Below are positions 1-8,830 of a stretch of 64,000 bases of DNA, one piece after another; position 1 is the first letter of the stretch, and every line of letters begins with the position of its first letter. Source of the stretch: an uncultured Thermoguttaceae bacterium (GTDB lineage Bacteria > Planctomycetota > Planctomycetia > Pirellulales > Thermoguttaceae); contig CALKER010000018.1 in the NCBI GenBank assembly GCA_938084835.1, positions 108,739 to 172,738 on the forward strand, given 5' to 3'. The notes beneath the pieces were generated by a model that did no database searches, had not been told where the DNA came from, and saw only the letters and a program-made list of their open reading frames with translations. A program made the position numbers and the translations under genes.

Positions 1-1626
1 AGGCGCGACTGGATTGTGACGCGCGGGAGTGTGCTGCCCACCCGTCGTGGTTGGGGACGCCTGGGCAGCAGTCTCGAGGCTGTGCTCGAGCTTTCTTTCG
101 TGTCCATGACCGCCGATAAGCCTGTCGAAGCCTATGTGTGGGAGCATATCCGCGCGGCCCATGCAGAAAGAGAGAACGAGCTTTCGCCCCAGGCGCGGGA
201 TATTTTCTGGAAGCTCCTCGGTGGTTCCCTCCGCCTAGGAGAAATCCTCGCTCAGCTTCACGAGGCCGGTATTCTGGAACGCTTTGTACCGGGACTTGCG
301 CGGGCTAAAGGCCTTCTACAATTTAATCAATACCACAAGTATACGGTGGATAGGCATTGCCTTCGAGCCGTGGCATGGGCAGCCAATTTGCACACCTCGG
401 GGGAGCTTCTCGGGCAAGTCTATCGCCAAATTTCGCGCAAAGCGGTGCTGCACCTGGCTTTGTTAATGCATGACTTGGGAAAGGGGTTTGAAGAAGATCA
501 TCGGGAAGTAGGTAAACGTTTGGCGGAGGAGGCAGCCCGCCGCCTCAACTTAACTGCTGAAGATGCCGAAGACCTGCTTTTCCTCGTAGCCCAGCATTTG
601 TTGATGAACCATCTTGCTTTTCGCCGGGATATCAACGACGAACAGCTTGTCGTGCGATTTGCCGTGGACGTTGCCTCAGCAGAGCGCTTAGCGATGCTTT
701 TCGTGCTCACAGCTGCCGATCTGGCGGCCGTGGGACCCGGCGGATGGAACTCGTGGAAAGCCGACGTGCTCTCCGACCTATATCAACGAGCCCTCCGTTA
801 CTTGACGGGAGACATTCTCAGCGTGCAGCCCGAAGTGCTCACGCGTCAACGAAAGGAAAGGGTGGCGGAATGGCTGGGCCCTTTAGCGGAGCAAGAGTTT
901 TTCGCACGCCAATTGGCCCAACTCCCTACCACATATTTGACCAGCACCCCCCCGTGGAGGATTGCGGAGGATCTTCGGCTTCTTTCGCGGCTTCGGCCCG
1001 ACGAAGTTCATGTAGAAGTGCGGTGGAATTCGCAGCGGGAAACTGTCGCCCTGTTTCTGGCAACCAACGAAGCCATAGGACCGGGGATCTTCCACAAGCT
1101 CGTGGGGGCCATCAGTAGTGAGGGGTGGGAAATCCTGGCTGCCGACATTCATACCTTAGAGGGTGGATGGGTTATCGACCGGGTGGAGGCCCGAGATCCC
1201 GATTACCTCGGCAAGCCTCCAGAGGATCGACTTAAAAGAGTGGCCGAGAAAGTCCGGCACAGTGTAATTTCGCCCGGCCCAATCCACTTTCGCTTTCGTC
1301 ACAGCTGGTTTTCCCGACCCGCGGCTCAGGCAACGGTAGCAAAGGCCTGTAGTCGCGTACACATTTCCAACCGAATATCCCCCCACTTCACCGTGATTGA
1401 TGTCTTCGCCGTCGACAGACCCGGCTTGTTGTTTACGATCGCCAAGACACTCTTCGAGTTGGGGCTTTCCGTGGCTCGGGCCCGCATTGGTACTTACTTG
1501 GACCAAGTGGTGGATGTCTTCTACGTCACCGACGCGCAGGGAAAACCGATTGTGGGGGACGAAAAGCTCGAAGTGATTCGCCAGTCCATCCTCAGCGCCG
1601 TTGAAAACCCACCGAAGCAGCAGTAG
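1..1626 (+). CDS. glnD: [Protein-PII] uridylyltransferase / UMP-removing enzyme GlnD, C-terminal part (5' end outside window)
   Basis: GlnD attaches UMP to PII proteins when nitrogen is short and removes it when glutamine is plentiful. The reading frame is open to the first base of the window, so the N-terminal nucleotidyltransferase domain lies upstream; a GTG at 16 is probably not the start. Counting from that GTG, a helical linker is followed by an HD hydrolase domain (His114 in YTVDRH, His152-Asp153 in MHDLGKG). Two ACT domains follow at about 333-400 and 452-525, the second containing DRPGLLFTIAKTL. This order is diagnostic of GlnD. The last 35 bases overlap the end of the convergent gene on the minus strand. 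No glnB or amtB is visible in this window. Confidence 0.95.
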   Translation, partial: RRDWIVTRGSVLPTRRGWGRLGSSLEAVLELSFVSMTADKPVEAYVWEHIRAAHAERENELSPQARDIFWKLLGGSLRLGEILAQLHEAGILERFVPGLARAKGLLQFNQYHKYTVDRHCLRAVAWAANLHTSGELLGQVYRQISRKAVLHLALLMHDLGKGFEEDHREVGKRLAEEAARRLNLTAEDAEDLLFLVAQHLLMNHLAFRRDINDEQLVVRFAVDVASAERLAMLFVLTAADLAAVGPGGWNSWKADVLSDLYQRALRYLTGDILSVQPEVLTRQRKERVAEWLGPLAEQEFFARQLAQLPTTYLTSTPPWRIAEDLRLLSRLRPDEVHVEVRWNSQRETVALFLATNEAIGPGIFHKLVGAISSEGWEILAADIHTLEGGWVIDRVEARDPDYLGKPPEDRLKRVAEKVRHSVISPGPIHFRFRHSWFSRPAAQATVAKACSRVHISNRISPHFTVIDVFAVDRPGLLFTIAKTLFELGLSVARARIGTYLDQVVDVFYVTDAQGKPIVGDEKLEVIRQSILSAVENPPKQQ

Positions 1627-3886
1627 CTGCCTGCCCAGCCTCTTCCTGATGAAAGCCGGCAACGAGTGTGTCGAGCGGAGGAGCAAGCAAGACCAATCCG
1701 TTATGCTGTGCCACCTTTTGCCGCAGTTGGGCGATTGCCTCCTTTTTCCCCCGCTGCCAGCGCGAGTTGTCCCAGCGAAAAATCACTACCTCCCGTACTG
1801 GGGGCTTACGGAAAAAATGCTCTCGGCAAAAAAGCCACGCCGAAACCACTCCGAGGATTCGCCCGCCGTGGATTTGCTCACATTCTTCCGTTGAGAAGGA
1901 AGCCACTTCTTCCCCCGCCGTAGCCAGGAGCGTTCGTAATAACTCCCCGCGCCACGAGTTGGTTAAAAGCTCCTCTCTGCTAAGTACTATGGCGGCGATT
2001 TTTCCCGAGTGGAGGTATAACCAAAGGTCATCTACGGCAATCGTGTACCGGCCCGACCATAACCCGGTGTAACCAAGACAATCGGCGACCCACGCGCTTG
2101 GCGGCGTGTGGTCGCGGAGCCATATCGCCGCTTGGCGATCCGCAACCGCGGTCACGTTGGGGGGATTACTGAGTGCATCCCCAAAAAGAAGGCACCCCAT
2201 GGCCGCCACCACTGCGGGCCCTCCCCAGGCGCCGAGGCCACTACCAACTTGTCGCAGACACCATGCCGCCGGAGCAGCTCCCAACACTACTACCGGGCCA
2301 AAATGCCGCGCCGAAATATAACCATGCTGCAGAGTCCACCAAAGGCAAACACCAGTGTGAAAGATTGCATAACCCCAGGCCAAAAGATCCTTCGCGCCGC
2401 GACGCGGCCAAAGGGCAATTGCGCCGAACAAAGCCGGTACACCCAACAAATAACCGAAGGCATCCGCAAGCTCTTGGCCGACAAGTTTCAGCCGCCCAAG
2501 CCATTGCGGCCGCAAGTCGTTCGCAGAAAATTCCCGGAGAATAAAACTTTCACGCAAGAAATAAAGCTCTTTATCTAGCTCGCCATCGAGCGTGGCCACA
2601 CCATCCTTTCCTTCCGGCTTTAGCGAGTCCTCCAGGGGCAATCCCGACGACGGGTAGGGTGCGGGCTCATGCGTCCCAGCGGAAGCCCGCTCGTGTTCGG
2701 GAGGACACGTAGGATAAGGAGCCTTGGCAATTCCATCTTCCACCATCGACGCAATCAGCTCTTCGGCATTCGCGGGCTGGAGCAAAGACCAGTAGATGGC
2801 ATACACAGTGAAAAAACCCCCCGTAAATAACGCTAGGGCGAAAAATGGCCACCTTAGCGCCGCAAAGCCGATGCGCTCGCCTCCGCCAACAACACTTATG
2901 CCGAAGGGTGAACCGTTAGGCTCCTGACTTCCCGCAAAAATGACGGAATTACAAGGAGCATACCAATCTCCGGACTTCTTCCCAACCTGGGTCCGTGCTA
3001 TCACCCGCAAGTGTGTCACTATTTTTACACGCAAGTGTGTCACTATTTTTACAAAAGCTACCAGCAAACACCCGCCGAGAGCCAGAATACCAAAGGCAGC
3101 AAAGGTCAGTGTGGCCCGATGACACATCGCGGCAGTGGCAGCCATCAGACCGCTCACAAACAACTCGCCACCGGGTAAAAACGTCGCCCACCTGAATTTC
3201 GCTTTAAGGATCCAACCCGGCTTCGGGGAAGTAATCTCTGCGGCGGCATCGTCCCCACCGGAAGATGAAATTCCTGTCCGTGCCCGAACCCAACCGCGGA
3301 GAGAATCTTTGTTTTTGGTGTCAAAAGGTGTTCTTTCGGCAAAAATCCCTCCCCACGATCGAAGAAATAAATAAATGGCTCCGCTTGCCAGCGCGATACT
3401 CCAAGCATCTGCGATTCCATCCGCGCCTAGCCTGGCCATTTCCGGCAAAAGCGAAAACAGCAAAGCCGAAGTTGTAGCAAAAGTTGGCCCGACGAGCTCC
3501 AGGCTTAGGAAATACACGAAGAGTACAGCGAGCACGACACCCGCGGCCGCTGCGATTTGAACCGAAACTGCCCAATCGGCTTGGCCTAATGACAGTTGGC
3601 TCCGCACCCAATGAACAACTGCCACAATCGTGGGAAAAACTGGCTCCGAGCCTTGCCGTCGCCAGGCCGCAATAACCCCCTCTGAAAACACCTGCTCGGC
3701 ACGGGCAATAAAGCGGACGCCGTCCGGAGCCGGCCCTCCCGCAATGCTAAGCAAGCACATTTGGACAAAGAAGGCCCACCCTGCCAAGGCGGCGACGCAG
3801 AGGAACGTGTTCGCCCAAAGGCCACTTCCGGGTAAGCCGTCTATTTCTGCGTTTACTTCCTTCGCATCCGTGCACCAACTTGTCAT
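1592..3886 (-). CDS. Polytopic membrane protein, GT-C / family 39-like glycosyltransferase
   Basis: A 764-residue protein with about ten hydrophobic segments: one near residues 24-46, several between 105 and 180, others around 245-285 and 340-365, and a group beyond 470. It ends in a soluble C-terminal tail. The layout, with an acidic PDGVRFIARAEQ loop after the first membrane segment, resembles the ArnT/PMT GT-C fold that moves sugars from lipid carriers on the outer face of the membrane. I see no single decisive motif, so substrate and family remain uncertain. The ATG at 3886 is preceded by a GGGCGGGAAAG stretch. A perfect 24-base tandem duplication (3006-3053) doubles KIVTHLRV in a cytoplasmic-looking loop. 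The 3' end overlaps glnD tail to tail. Confidence 0.6.
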   Translation of the reverse strand: MTSWCTDAKEVNAEIDGLPGSGLWANTFLCVAALAGWAFFVQMCLLSIAGGPAPDGVRFIARAEQVFSEGVIAAWRRQGSEPVFPTIVAVVHWVRSQLSLGQADWAVSVQIAAAAGVVLAVLFVYFLSLELVGPTFATTSALLFSLLPEMARLGADGIADAWSIALASGAIYLFLRSWGGIFAERTPFDTKNKDSLRGWVRARTGISSSGGDDAAAEITSPKPGWILKAKFRWATFLPGGELFVSGLMAATAAMCHRATLTFAAFGILALGGCLLVAFVKIVTHLRVKIVTHLRVIARTQVGKKSGDWYAPCNSVIFAGSQEPNGSPFGISVVGGGERIGFAALRWPFFALALFTGGFFTVYAIYWSLLQPANAEELIASMVEDGIAKAPYPTCPPEHERASAGTHEPAPYPSSGLPLEDSLKPEGKDGVATLDGELDKELYFLRESFILREFSANDLRPQWLGRLKLVGQELADAFGYLLGVPALFGAIALWPRRGAKDLLAWGYAIFHTGVCLWWTLQHGYISARHFGPVVVLGAAPAAWCLRQVGSGLGAWGGPAVVAAMGCLLFGDALSNPPNVTAVADRQAAIWLRDHTPPSAWVADCLGYTGLWSGRYTIAVDDLWLYLHSGKIAAIVLSREELLTNSWRGELLRTLLATAGEEVASFSTEECEQIHGGRILGVVSAWLFCREHFFRKPPVREVVIFRWDNSRWQRGKKEAIAQLRQKVAQHNGLVLLAPPLDTLVAGFHQEEAGQAATAASVGFQRR
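3006..3053. repeat. Perfect 24-bp tandem duplication inside a coding region
   Basis: Bases 3006-3029 and 3030-3053 are identical. The unit is a multiple of three, so the frame is kept and eight residues are duplicated in the membrane protein encoded at 1592-3886. Confidence 0.95.
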
Positions 3887-4279
3887 AGCTTTCCCGCCCC
3901 TTCGACGAGGTCAACTTACTAACGAATAGTTACAAGGGCCACAAGAAACGCTCAAACAGGAGATGGGGTGAACGTGTAAAAAGCATAATCAACGCGGTTT
4001 CCGTGAGAACACAAACGTGAGTGCTGGGGCCGTGAACTCTCCTGCTCCCGGTGGGCGCGGAATTAATTCCCTCCCACGGGAGGGTAAGGAGCTCTTCCCT
4101 ACAACTCCTCTGCAATCAACAGCCTTCACTTCGCAAAAACCGGATGATATTTACGACCAATTGTGGGCGCCTACCGTAAAATCCGCTAGAATCGTCATTA
4201 GCTGTAAATGAAGCGCACAGTGAGACGATATCGGTCACCGCGTAGCTGAAAGACGTCAAGTCTAAATGGGTGCTGGAAA
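3887..4279. promoter_or_regulatory. Divergent intergenic region with two adjacent palindromes
   Basis: This 393-base spacer lies between the minus-strand membrane protein and the plus-strand lipoprotein and must hold both promoters. It contains the perfect palindrome GGAATTAATTCC (4059-4070), directly joined to the inverted repeat CCCTCCC-AC-GGGAGGG (4069-4084). These could be an operator. No gene or clear -35/-10 pair was seen. Confidence 0.35.
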
Positions 4280-4855
4280 ATGAATCCGCTCACCAAACCG
4301 CTCATCCTCTCTTCAGTGCCGGTCCTGGTCACGTTGTTGGCAGCCGGATGCAATGTCGTCGAATCAGTGGCGCCAATTGGCGAAAAGCCGGCTGCATTAA
4401 AACCTGAAGAAATAGAGGGGGAATGGTACCACCCGGATGGGACCTTGACGATTAGCATACTTGACCCGGGTAACGGTTTAGTTGAGATCGGCAGCATCAA
4501 AAAAGACGCTCAGGCCGCTGGAAGATTGAAACTTGAAACCGAACGGGTTCTCGTTCGGTCTTTCAATGATTGGCTTTTTTTTAATATTCGGCAAAAAGAT
4601 CCTGAGCGGAAAGGAGCGTATCTTTGGGGCAGGGTGAAAATAGAGCCAAAACGACTGTTGGTGTGGTTCCCGAATCCCAAAAAATTCGCTGATCTTGTCC
4701 GAACAGACAAAATTCCCGGACGAGTTGATGACAAAGGTAATGTAATTTTGTGGGAGTTGGAGCCAAGCCATTTAGAGTTAATTGCCAGCGAGCCCGAAGG
4801 TCCCATGTTCATTTGGGACAGTCCGATGGTGTTATTTCGCCGATCTGATCCCTAG
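4280..4855 (+). CDS. Predicted lipoprotein of unknown function
   Basis: A 191-residue protein with a short charged N-terminus, a hydrophobic core and a lipobox LLAAGC with the modifiable cysteine at position 24. It should therefore be exported and lipid-anchored. The mature part is mostly beta-prone and polar, with GEWYHPDGTLTI near residue 48, reminiscent of small lipocalin-like or extracytoplasmic sensor domains. I do not recognise a family. There is no strong Shine-Dalgarno before the ATG. It stands alone, followed by tandem dyad repeats and the convergent rpsT gene. Confidence 0.7.
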   Translation: MNPLTKPLILSSVPVLVTLLAAGCNVVESVAPIGEKPAALKPEEIEGEWYHPDGTLTISILDPGNGLVEIGSIKKDAQAAGRLKLETERVLVRSFNDWLFFNIRQKDPERKGAYLWGRVKIEPKRLLVWFPNPKKFADLVRTDKIPGRVDDKGNVILWELEPSHLELIASEPEGPMFIWDSPMVLFRRSDP

Positions 4856-4929
4856 TCCGCGCTTTTGACTAACTTGCTCGGCTCGCTGCAATTTCCTTGC
4901 CGCACGTATACCTTCAAATGACCGGCTTT

Positions 4930-4964
4930 CAGATGAAATCTGTCGACTAGATGACATCTGTCGA
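4930..4964. repeat. Tandem imperfect dyad elements, candidate operator
   Basis: Two 16-base units, 4931-4946 and 4949-4964, match at 15 of 16 positions with an 18-base period. Each is itself an inverted repeat: CAGAT-GAA-ATCTG (4930-4942) and AGAT-GAC-ATCT (4949-4959). The core GATGAAATCTGT recurs at 6943-6954. The surrounding spacer 4856-5250 contains no other gene. Confidence 0.5.
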
Positions 4965-5236
4965 TCGGAAAAAAACTCGCCAGAAACTAAACGATGTTCT
5001 CAGAAACAAGCCCTCCGAATCTTCACTAAAGGGAACATTTCTCCAGAAGCAGCCGGGCCGATTCAGAAGTATATAATCGTGATAAAATTACTAATTATTT
5101 CGGGTATTGGAGACCCCAGCCCACCGCAGACTCTCAGTTGTTGCAGCTTTTTCGCCTAATTTGGGAAGACGATGTGAACCGAATAATTCAAGCCCAGAGA
5201 TGGATATCTGCCGGCATTTTCTTTGGCGTATGCCAT

Positions 5237-5265
5237 AAAACTGGTTAAATCTACGTTTTAGCCAG
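5237..5265 (-). terminator. Rho-independent terminator of rpsT overlapping its stop codon
   Basis: Arms 5241-5249 and 5257-5265 pair over nine positions (one G-T wobble) around a seven-base loop. On the minus strand the stem is followed directly by TTTT (5240-5237). The stop codon of rpsT at 5251-5253 lies in the loop, so the final codons form one arm. Confidence 0.65.
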
Positions 5266-5520
5266 CTTATTGAGACGCTGAGCCAAACGCGATTTTAGTC
5301 GAGCTGCCTTGTTCTTGTGAATTACCCCTTTTGCGGCAGCCTGATCAATCTTCTTGGTCGCCACACGGAACTCCTCTTTAGCAAGTTCCACATTGCCAGC
5401 AGAGAGGGCCTTCAAAACCCGCTTACAGTGGGTTTTTATCATGTGCTTAACTGCCCGATTCCGCGCTCGCCGTCGAAGGTTTTGACGAAGCCTCTTTGCT
5501 GCGCTTTTAGTATTTGGCAT
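5251..5520 (-). CDS. rpsT: 30S ribosomal protein S20
   Basis: An 89-residue, strongly basic, alanine- and lysine-rich protein starting MPNTKSAAKRLRQN, the typical S20 N-terminus. KKIDQAAAKGVIHKNKAARLKSRLA matches the conserved C-terminal helix of S20, which binds 16S rRNA in the 30S body. Length fits the family (about 85-90). The ATG at 5520 follows a GAGAGAAG stretch. The gene is monocistronic, with a terminator built into its last codons and a long gene-free region upstream. S20 is autoregulated in other bacteria, but I cannot identify the control element here. Confidence 0.95.
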   Translation of the reverse strand: MPNTKSAAKRLRQNLRRRARNRAVKHMIKTHCKRVLKALSAGNVELAKEEFRVATKKIDQAAAKGVIHKNKAARLKSRLAQRLNKLAKT

Positions 5521-6783
5521 CTTCGCTTCTCTCAGCTTTCCTCAACTTTTTGACTCTGCCATCAAACCGTTAATGACCCGAAAAATCTCATTAGCTTTCC
5601 TGCTACCAGTCCGAGGCCAGCATTCCAAGCCGGTTTTTCAGCAGGACAATTACATAAATAATAACCATTTCCCGCTATCGAGGATCCATAACTCGCTTTT
5701 ACCAGGATACGCCCCTCAACGTGGTCCGGACAAGGGTATCCGGGATTCACTTCGATGAGATCGAGGCCATGGAGAACTCAATAATCGTTTAAATTTCATC
5801 CCGCCCGCCACCTGCCTTAGACAAGATTGTAACGATTCTTTCAAAAGCCGCAAACGCTTTACGACCACCAAATTCGGCAGGGCAATCATCCCTCTCACTT
5901 ACCGGACAAATTAAATTCGGACGTAGGAATCTAAGCGGGTCTGAAAGTTGCTCTACTAGTAGCAAATTAGAACCACTTGGGGGAACTAAACCACGTCCAA
6001 AAAGCCACGAAAGACTGTGCGAGCGCCACTGCGGAAGAATTGGGCCCAACAAAATGGTACCCAAGCTTCGACTTGTTTATTTAAGGGGAAGACAGCTGTC
6101 TCCCTCTCCCGGTCGAAAGTCCGGTAAGACCCCCGGCGAAAGTCGTTCCAGTGACAACTTTTCATGCCACAAAAAGGGGAGATTTATCCCCCACGATGAC
6201 GATTCACCAATTTCTGGGGACTGGGGTATTGAAGCTGGCCAACTTTTCCACAACTTGGAAGCGCGGTTGTACCGGCCGGTAGGATTACTAACCTCCCCAC
6301 AAGTCAACCCATACGGGGGCCAGAAGGCTAGCCCTGCGTGTGTCTTGGTTCCCCGAGATTCTCGCCGCGTTCCGATCATACCGCACTGTCACTGCCGCCG
6401 ACACAAGTTGCACGCACCGTGCGAGGGCGGTACCAAGATTTGTCAACTCGAAATTATGGCTTCTATCCGTGCACTCGTTTCACGAAAGACCTGCTAAGAT
6501 CCCCCCTTTTGGTGGAACAACCGCTCAACCTAGGTCATGGATCGTATCACAGTTCACTTAGTTCACGTCCAGAGAACGGTGATTGCTCCCGAGGAGTTTC
6601 GGCCGTTGGTCATGCCGCAAGAACCGCCTTGTGCTTGGTTTGACGAAACAGGCAAAAAATTTGCGATGTTTTTCTGAAGATGTTAGAATTCAAGCGAGGT
6701 AGTTGGTAGACGTGTACACTGACCAAGTCGTGGGCCAGCAACGCAACTAGGATTTTCGATTTAAAAGGGTTGTTTCCTATCGG

Positions 6784-6840
6784 GGTGTAAATCTTTTTAT
6801 GGTGTAAATCTTTTTATAGATAGGCTTTTATAGATAGGCT
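6784..6840. repeat. Two overlapping tandem microduplications
   Basis: A 17-base unit is repeated perfectly at 6784-6800 and 6801-6817. An overlapping 14-base unit (TTTATAGATAGGCT) is repeated perfectly at 6813-6826 and 6827-6840. Both are AT-rich and lie just upstream of the hairpin block. Confidence 0.95.
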
Positions 6841-6902
6841 GGAATCGGTCATCGCGTGGTTTCCTTGTTGCCGTATTCACCGGTCAGCAGCCCGAATCTT
6901 AG

Positions 6903-7092
6903 ATCCGCTAAAGGTTTCCGAAATTTCGCAGAAATCCTAGCGGATGAAATCTGTGGCAACGGTTGTGAAGCGAGGGGCGGAGCGATAAACGAAGCCGCAA
7001 AAGGCGGTCCTTATCGCGCGTTGCGAGTCCCAAATGTGTTTGATGTGTGTAGCTTTAGGAATTCTTTCACGCCAAAGCGTTAAGGATTTTTT
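6903..7092 (+). ncRNA. Candidate structured RNA or leader element (nested hairpins)
   Basis: ATCCGCTA (6903-6910) pairs with TAGCGGAT (6938-6945), enclosing TTTC/GAAA and the palindrome GAAATTTC. A second helix, GCGATAA (6982-6988) with TTATCGC (7011-7017), encloses CCGC/GCGG (6995-6998, 7004-7007). A short ACGC-CAAA-GCGT hairpin (7069-7080) then precedes six Ts at 7087-7092, a weak terminator. It matches no RNA family I know. It could be a small RNA or part of the long leader of the DUF1559 gene. Strand is inferred from the T-run. Confidence 0.3.
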
Positions 7093-7286
7093 CGGAGCAA
7101 AGCCCAGCCCGCTGGCAGAATAAAGGAAAATCTTCGGTCAATAACGGGCAGACTGGTAAACGGGAGTTTCACTGCTTTTGGGAATGTCAACTTCGGGGCC
7201 ATCGTCCGTGGCTCTAGCTTTGACCGGTTGTGCAGTAACAAATCGTTTTAGCGCTTTAAACAACTGCCAGGTTGGAGGAGCTGATC

Positions 7287-8378
7287 ATGCTTAACCCAGC
7301 GGGAAGAACTCGATTCAAGAAGGCGTTCACTCTCGTGGAGCTTTTAGTAGTTATTGCGATTATCGGGATTTTGATAGCCTTACTCCTCCCCGCCATTCAG
7401 GCGGCAAGGGAGGCGGCGCGGCGATCGCAGTGTTCGAACAATTTAAAACAAATCGGTCTGGCACTTCACAACTATCATGACACTCATAACACATTTCCGT
7501 TCTCCGTAATGGTACATATTCCCCCTGGCGCTTCGACCGTTCAGAACGCTCAGAGCTGGGCTATTTGTATACTTCCGTTCATCGAACAGCAGGCTTTGTA
7601 TGCTCAGTACGATTCCCGATTTCCACCGCTTTCGCCGGCAGCCTTACCCAACCCACTACCTCCCCAACAGCCATTCATCAACATTCGGGTGACAAGTACG
7701 ATAGTAACCTCGTTTATTTGCCCCTCTGCTCCCGGCAGTCCGGATAGCCGCGTGTACGACTCATCCACTTCGATTCAGGGAGTGACAATTTATTGGCGCT
7801 CGGCCCCCTCGGACTACTGTGTCAATTCTGGTGTTGGGCAAGACCTTAACAATGTAGGCCCGGCCGGAAGCTTCGCGCCGATTGCCTACGCGAATTTCCC
7901 CGGTGGGGCCGTGGGAAGCCGCGAAGGCGTCCTTAACTTCGTTGGTTTCGATCCATTCTTGAACACGACACTGATGATGACCAGTCGAATTGCCGATGTC
8001 CTCGATGGGACTTCTAACACTATCATGATCGGAGAGCGAACCGGGGGTCGCATCATCTACTTGGGGACGCGTGTAGCCCCATCAACCCAAGCCCCCTACA
8101 ATCAGCTAGTGGCGGTCAATGGAGGTGGTTGGGGTGATCTTTTTAATGGTTACCACTGGTTGATTGGAACTTCTCAGGATGGGACCTCGATGCAAGGGGG
8201 ATCTTGCGCGATCAATTGCAACAACATCCGAGGCCAATCATACCACTCTTTCCATCCGGCCGGTGCTAATTTCCTTTTGACCGACGGATCCGTTCGGTTG
8301 ATAAGCGCCACGGTCGATCCATTTACTTTTGCCAGCATGCTAACGCGCAGGAAAGGCGAGCCGATATCAGCCCAATAG
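7287..8378 (+). CDS. DUF1559 prepilin-like exported protein
   Basis: A 363-residue protein with a type IV prepilin-like N-terminus: KKA then FTLVELLVVIAIIGILIALLLP, cleavage expected between Ala13 and Phe14 (usually Gly at -1), with the conserved Glu at mature position 5. The DUF1559 body follows (CSNNLKQIGLALHNYHD). Near the end is the H-X9-DG signature (His, nine residues, then DG in LLTDGSVR). Planctomycetes carry many paralogues of this family, thought to be pseudopilin-like surface or secretion-associated proteins of unknown precise role. The ATG at 7287 is preceded at six bases by GGAGGAG, better than an upstream TTG at 7272. Confidence 0.9.
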   Translation: MLNPAGRTRFKKAFTLVELLVVIAIIGILIALLLPAIQAAREAARRSQCSNNLKQIGLALHNYHDTHNTFPFSVMVHIPPGASTVQNAQSWAICILPFIEQQALYAQYDSRFPPLSPAALPNPLPPQQPFINIRVTSTIVTSFICPSAPGSPDSRVYDSSTSIQGVTIYWRSAPSDYCVNSGVGQDLNNVGPAGSFAPIAYANFPGGAVGSREGVLNFVGFDPFLNTTLMMTSRIADVLDGTSNTIMIGERTGGRIIYLGTRVAPSTQAPYNQLVAVNGGGWGDLFNGYHWLIGTSQDGTSMQGGSCAINCNNIRGQSYHSFHPAGANFLLTDGSVRLISATVDPFTFASMLTRRKGEPISAQ

Positions 8379-8664
8379 TAGCGATGACCGCTGCGGGTGG
8401 GAAAATCCCGAGGGCCGGAGAGAACTGCCCCTGGGAAATTAGGTAGAAACATTCGGCGGCCGTGCTAATCCGCTCCGTGGAGTGGGAAGAAGCGTGGCGG
8501 CGCTTAGTGCCTGATGGGCGCTGTGACACCTGGAATCGATGACTCACTCATGCCGAGAAACTAATGCCTTAAACCTGGTTGATTTTCTCGGTCCCCTAAA
8601 CTCTGAAAGACGTGTTCGTCCGCATTCTGAAAAGGTTAGTTTGGCCAGCCCGGGAGGTTAATTA

Positions 8665-8704
8665 AGCCTCGGTCCAGGGTATCAAAATTGACCGGTCCGA
8701 GGCT
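8665..8704. terminator. Hairpin, possible bidirectional transcription barrier
   Basis: AGCCTCGGTCC (8665-8675) pairs with GGTCCGAGGCT (8694-8704) with one mismatch and an 18-base loop. It lies about 290 bases past the DUF1559 stop. There is no T-run, so the terminator role is tentative. Confidence 0.3.
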
Positions 8705-8794
8705 CCCCTGCATCGTTTTCGGTGTCGCTTTCCCCAGCAGGCTGCGTGAATGTCCGGCAGCAACGATCGAACTTCTCCACGCGTAATGTGCAAA

Positions 8795-8830
8795 GTGGAG
8801 GTCTCAAGCCTGAGCACTCGAGACCTCCAC
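8795..8830. terminator. Perfect 11-bp inverted repeat between convergent genes
   Basis: GTGGAGGTCTC (8795-8805) and GAGACCTCCAC (8820-8830) are exact complements around a 14-base loop. Position between two convergent genes suggests a terminator or RNA-stabilising hairpin, but no T-run follows on either strand. Confidence 0.35.

Larger units (their letters stand above)
5521..7286. other. Long gene-free region (1.77 kb) with palindromes, microduplications and a hairpin block
   Basis: No open frame here looks like a real protein. Visible structure includes palindromes TTGGGCCCAA (6040-6049) and GACAGCTGTC (6091-6100), overlapping microduplications at 6784-6840, and nested hairpins at 6903-7017. 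It must hold the rpsT promoter (minus) and the promoter of the DUF1559 gene (plus). Confidence 0.6.

Noticed and set aside
744..1118. Plus-strand 124-codon frame within glnD
   Set aside because: Shadow frame of the clear GlnD coding sequence.
6020..6060. Cobalamin-riboswitch-like GCCACTGCGG
   Set aside because: The rest of the conserved riboswitch core is absent and no vitamin-related gene follows.
6054..6497. Plus-strand open frame of 147 codons in the 5.5-7.3 kb gap
   Set aside because: No ribosome site, no recognisable motif, composition rich in Pro/Arg/Ser as in random GC-rich frames, and overlapping frames on the other strand look equally plausible.
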